Below are positions 5,546 through 8,114 of a stretch of DNA of 8,114 nucleotides, one piece after another. This DNA comes from Actinomycetota bacterium (GTDB taxonomy: Bacteria > Actinomycetota > Thermoleophilia > Solirubrobacterales > Solirubrobacteraceae): NCBI GenBank assembly GCA_009699915.1, contig WLNG01000054.1, positions 1 to 8,114 of the forward strand, read 5' to 3'. A model generated the notes under the pieces. The model searched no databases. It saw only the letters and a program-made list of their open reading frames with translations, and was not told where the DNA came from. Numbering within the stretch: the first letter of the stretch is position 1; each line of letters opens with the position of its first letter. The position numbers and the translations under genes were made by a program.

Positions 5546-6783
5546 GGCAGGACGCGCGGCCGCGTATCGCGCAGGCGCTGCAGCAGCTCGGCGATTTCGG
5601 CGTCCTTGCGATCGAGCCGCAGCGCACGCTCCGCGGCGGCGATCGCGTCGCTGACGCGGTCGGTCCGCGCAAGTGCATGCGCGTAGCGCGACCATGCGAC
5701 AGGCGAGCCTGGATCGATCAGCGTCGCCTGCTCGCAGGCCGTCACCTCTGCGCCGAGGTCGCCGCCCAGATGGCAGGCGAGCGCAAGGTCGAGCAGGCCC
5801 TCAGCGCTCGGTCCGATCGCGCGCGCCTGTTCGAGCGCGCTGCGCGCGCCGTCGCGGTCGAGCAGGCGCAGGCGCAGGCGACCGAGCCGTTCCCAGGCGT
5901 CGGCATCCTGCGGCGCGCGTCGGGCGGTGCGCACAGCGGCCTCCTCGGCCAGATCGATCGCACCCATTTCCTCGTAGATGCGCGAGGCGAAGCGATGCGG
6001 TGCCGGACGCGTGGGCTCCAGCCGCGCCCAGTCGCGCACGGCGCGCCCGGCAGCCGCGAGATCCCCGGCCTGCCAGAAGGCGAGCGTCAGCAGCCGCAGC
6101 ACGGCGGGGTTGGTCGAGTCGGCGTCGCGCGCGTAGATGAAGCGCCGCGCCGCGAGCTCGAAGTTCCCCTCGGCGAGCGCGTGCTGCCCGGCGGTCAGGA
6201 AGCGCTGCATCCGCTCGGAGCCGGGATCGGGCTTGCTGAAATCGACGAACTGGAGCGAACCGGCGGGGACCGTGCGCACCCCGATCTGGAAGCGCACGCG
6301 GGCCCACTGCTGGATGTCGTCGCCGCCGCCGGTGAAGTAGATGCCCGCGACCTCCCCGACGCCCCACTCCGGGTAGCTCACGCAGCGCGCGTAGCGATGG
6401 ACGACGGAGTGGTCGGGCGTGCGGGCCGCGAACGGGTCGTGCTCGCGCCGATCGGCATCGGCCGCCTGGCGGCGCTGCTCGGCCTCGTAGGCGCGGCGAC
6501 CCTCCTCCTCGCGGGCCTTGCGCGCCGCCGCCGCGCTCACCTTGACCGCGTTGGCGCTGACGCGCCCGCCGCGCGAGGTCTCGGCGATCCGTTCGAGCTC
6601 GTCGGCGGCCTCGTTGATCGCCTTCAGGTGGCGCTCGTGTGCGAGCTGCCTGCCCGGCGGCGCAAGGTCCGGGTGCCAGACCTTCGCCTGCCGCCGCCGC
6701 GCCAGCTGCACGTCGCGCTTGTCGAACGGCGCCTCGAGTTCGAGGAGCAGTAGGGCCTGTTCGATGTCCAGCACGGTGGGCAT
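5536..6783 (-). CDS. J-domain protein with central Tudor-like domain and C-terminal TPR repeats
   Basis: The protein has 415 residues and no signal peptide or membrane segment, so it is cytosolic. Residues 1-66 look like a J-domain: helix II runs into the HPD tripeptide (H37-P38-D39, in KVWHPDLAPP), followed by HLKAINEAADEL (52-63), the usual helix III pattern. HPD is what J-proteins use to stimulate DnaK ATPase. Residues 75-118 are an Ala/Arg/Glu-rich linker. Residues 130-182 (SYPEWGVGEVAGIYFTGGGD, then WARVRFQIGVRTVPAGSLQF) resemble the Tudor-like C-terminal domain of PcrA/UvrD helicases. Residues 192-394 are about six 33-34 residue TPR units. The role may be recruiting DnaK to a partner held by the TPRs; no family name is recognised. 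A TAGGCT -10-like box (6800-6795) lies close to the ATG. The weak GAAGGG would fall outside a transcript starting from it. Confidence 0.85.
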   Translation of the reverse strand: MPTVLDIEQALLLLELEAPFDKRDVQLARRRQAKVWHPDLAPPGRQLAHERHLKAINEAADELERIAETSRGGRVSANAVKVSAAAARKAREEEGRRAYEAEQRRQAADADRREHDPFAARTPDHSVVHRYARCVSYPEWGVGEVAGIYFTGGGDDIQQWARVRFQIGVRTVPAGSLQFVDFSKPDPGSERMQRFLTAGQHALAEGNFELAARRFIYARDADSTNPAVLRLLTLAFWQAGDLAAAGRAVRDWARLEPTRPAPHRFASRIYEEMGAIDLAEEAAVRTARRAPQDADAWERLGRLRLRLLDRDGARSALEQARAIGPSAEGLLDLALACHLGGDLGAEVTACEQATLIDPGSPVAWSRYAHALARTDRVSDAIAAAERALRLDRKDAEIAELLQRLRDTRPRVLPAA

Positions 6784-6794
6784 GGCGACCCTTC

Positions 6795-6814
6795 AGCCTA
6801 CCGAGCGGCAGGCT
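6795..6814. promoter_or_regulatory. Imperfect 20-base inverted repeat in the divergent promoter region
   Basis: AGCCTACCGA and GCGGCAGGCT are inverted copies matching at 8 of 10 positions. The repeat occupies the centre-left of the 59-base gap between the J-domain gene and ettA. It overlaps the -10-like box of the former and the expected -35 position of the latter. Size and placement fit a dimeric repressor operator; no cognate regulator is in view. Confidence 0.3.
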
Positions 6815-6829
6815 CCCGCCCGTCGGCTC

Positions 6830-6835
6830 TAGCAT
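6830..6835 (+). promoter_or_regulatory. Candidate -10 box for a leaderless ettA transcript
   Basis: TAGCAT fits the actinobacterial TANNNT -10 consensus and ends 7 bases before the ettA ATG, so transcription would begin at or next to the A of the start codon. No Shine-Dalgarno sequence precedes the ATG, which agrees with a leaderless mRNA. No good -35 box is seen. Confidence 0.35.
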
Positions 6836-6842
6836 CACCCCC

Positions 6843-8114
6843 ATGGCTCCCCAGTACATCTTCACGATGCACCAGCTCACGAAGTCCTACCCGCCCGACA
6901 AGACCGTGCTCAAGGACGTCACGCTGGCCTTCTACCCAGGCGCGAAGATCGGGGTGCTGGGCTACAACGGCTCCGGCAAGTCGAGCATCCTGCGGATCAT
7001 GGCGGGGGTCGACCAGGACTACCGTGGCGAGGCGCAGCTGGCCCCCGGCGCGACGGTCGGCCTGCTCGAGCAGGAGCCGGTTCTCGACGAGTCCAAGGAC
7101 GTGAAGGGCAACGTCGAGGACGGCGTCGCTGAGACGAAGGCGCTGCTTGACCGCTTCAACGAGCTCGCCGCGAACTACTCCGACGAGACCGCCGACGAGT
7201 TTGCCGACTTCCAGGCGAAGATCGATGCCGCGGACGCGTGGAGTCTCGACACGCAGCTCGAGTACGCGATGGACGCGCTGCGCCTGCCGCCGCCCGACGC
7301 GGACGTCTCCAAGCTCTCCGGCGGCGAGCGCCGCCGCGTTGCGCTCTGCCGTCTGCTGCTGCGCAGACCGGACCTGCTGCTGCTCGACGAGCCGACGAAC
7401 CACCTCGACGCCGAGTCGGTCGGCTGGCTTGAGCGCCATCTCGCCGAGTACCCGGGCGCCGTCGTCGCGGTCACCCACGACCGCTACTTCCTGGACAACG
7501 TCGCCGGCTGGATCCTCGAACTTGACCGCGGTCGCGGCATCCCTTACGAGGGCAACTACTCCAGCTGGCTCGAGCAGAAGCAGGCGCGCCTGGCACTCGA
7601 GGAGAAGCAGGAGGTCGCGCGCCAGAAGACGATCGCCGCCGAGCTCGAATGGGTGCGCGAGAACCCCAAGGGCCGGCGCAAGAAGGCGAAGGCGCGCATC
7701 TCCAACTACGAGGCACTCGTCGCCGAGGAGGCGAACGTCAAGCTCGATCAGGTCCAGATCCACATCCCCGGCGGGCCCCGCCTCGGCGACGTCGTGGTGG
7801 AGGCGAAGAACCTCACGAAGGGCTTCGGGGACCGGCTCTTGATCGAGGACCTCTCGTTCTCGCTGCCGCGCGGCGGGATCGTCGGCATCATCGGCGCCAA
7901 CGGCGCCGGCAAAACCACGCTCTTCCGGATGATCACCGGCCAGGAGCAGCCCGACGGCGGCACGCTGCGCGTCGGTGAGACCGTCCAGCTCGCGTACGTC
8001 GACCAGAGCCGCGACGCGCTCGATCCGGACAAGTCCGTCTGGGAGGAGATCTCGGGCGGGATGGACCAGATCAAGGTCGGCGAGCAGTGGATGAACTCGC
8101 GCCAGTACACCGGC
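6843..8114 (+). CDS. ettA: Energy-dependent translational throttle protein EttA (ABC-F ATPase), 3' end outside window
   Basis: The open frame runs 424 codons to the window end without a stop; E. coli EttA has 555 residues, so roughly the last quarter is missing. ABC-F proteins are soluble ATPases that bind the ribosomal E site; EttA gates entry of 70S complexes into elongation according to ATP/ADP. The first ABC cassette shows Walker A GYNGSGKS (40-47), the arm insertion (about 95-145), signature LSGGE (158-162), Walker B LLLLDEP (178-184, catalytic E183) and the H-loop H212 in THDRYF. The PtIM linker spans about 240-305. The second cassette begins near 315, with Walker A GANGAGKT (351-358). 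The closing segment (GETVQLAYVDQSRD, VWEEISGGMD) follows E. coli EttA closely. The ATG start matches the family's MAxxxxTMH beginning. It is divergent from the J-domain gene. Confidence 0.96.
   Translation, partial: MAPQYIFTMHQLTKSYPPDKTVLKDVTLAFYPGAKIGVLGYNGSGKSSILRIMAGVDQDYRGEAQLAPGATVGLLEQEPVLDESKDVKGNVEDGVAETKALLDRFNELAANYSDETADEFADFQAKIDAADAWSLDTQLEYAMDALRLPPPDADVSKLSGGERRRVALCRLLLRRPDLLLLDEPTNHLDAESVGWLERHLAEYPGAVVAVTHDRYFLDNVAGWILELDRGRGIPYEGNYSSWLEQKQARLALEEKQEVARQKTIAAELEWVRENPKGRRKKAKARISNYEALVAEEANVKLDQVQIHIPGGPRLGDVVVEAKNLTKGFGDRLLIEDLSFSLPRGGIVGIIGANGAGKTTLFRMITGQEQPDGGTLRVGETVQLAYVDQSRDALDPDKSVWEEISGGMDQIKVGEQWMNSRQYTG

Noticed and set aside
5490..5678. Upstream in-frame extension of the hydrolase to an ATG at 5678
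   Set aside because: It would overlap the end of the J-domain/TPR gene, puts a Cys/Arg-rich stretch before an obvious signal peptide, and lacks the good ribosome binding site seen before 5489.
6798..7763. Long minus-strand open frame opposite ettA
   Set aside because: It is the antisense shadow of a strongly conserved ABC-F gene, common in GC-rich DNA, and shows no domain motifs.

Overview
The window is very GC-rich, densely packed bacterial DNA. It carries the mismatch endonuclease NucS (typical of Actinobacteria and some Archaea), and two secreted proteins with Lys/Arg-rich C-terminal beta modules that I associate with Thermoleophilia (Solirubrobacterales: Solirubrobacter, Conexibacter, Patulibacter). 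Placement in an actinobacterium is fairly safe; Solirubrobacterales is an inference from style, not from a marker gene.

Layout. At 2-421 (+) lies a complete YjbQ-family protein. It converges, with a 4-base gap sitting inside a perfect palindrome, on a two-gene minus-strand unit: nucS (1889-1221) followed by a crotonase-family enoyl-CoA hydratase (1205-426). From 1890 to 2165 there is a 276-base spacer with no confident gene, but with a short minus-strand reading frame that looks like the tail of a lost gene. At 2166-3662 (+) is a secreted six-bladed YWTD-type beta-propeller with an Ig-like domain and a cationic tail; its stop codon lies in a 24-base perfect palindrome. The next 147 bases hold the 3' half of a class II (Ser-like) tRNA on the minus strand and a strong alternative hairpin. 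Then come two minus-strand genes read right to left: a J-domain/Tudor-like/TPR protein (6783-5536) and, 46 bases further on, a secreted GH39-like glycoside hydrolase (5489-3810). Finally, a 59-base divergent promoter region precedes ettA (6843 onward, +), an ABC-F translation factor cut by the window end after 424 codons.

Functionally this is a mix: housekeeping genes (yjbQ, nucS, crotonase, ettA) around an accessory block of two exported proteins that converge on a tRNA relic. I see no defence system, CRISPR array, transposase, integrase or biosynthetic cluster. The most unusual items are the J-domain/Tudor-like/TPR fusion, the half tRNA (a possible integration scar), and the repeated placement of stop codons inside or next to palindromes.
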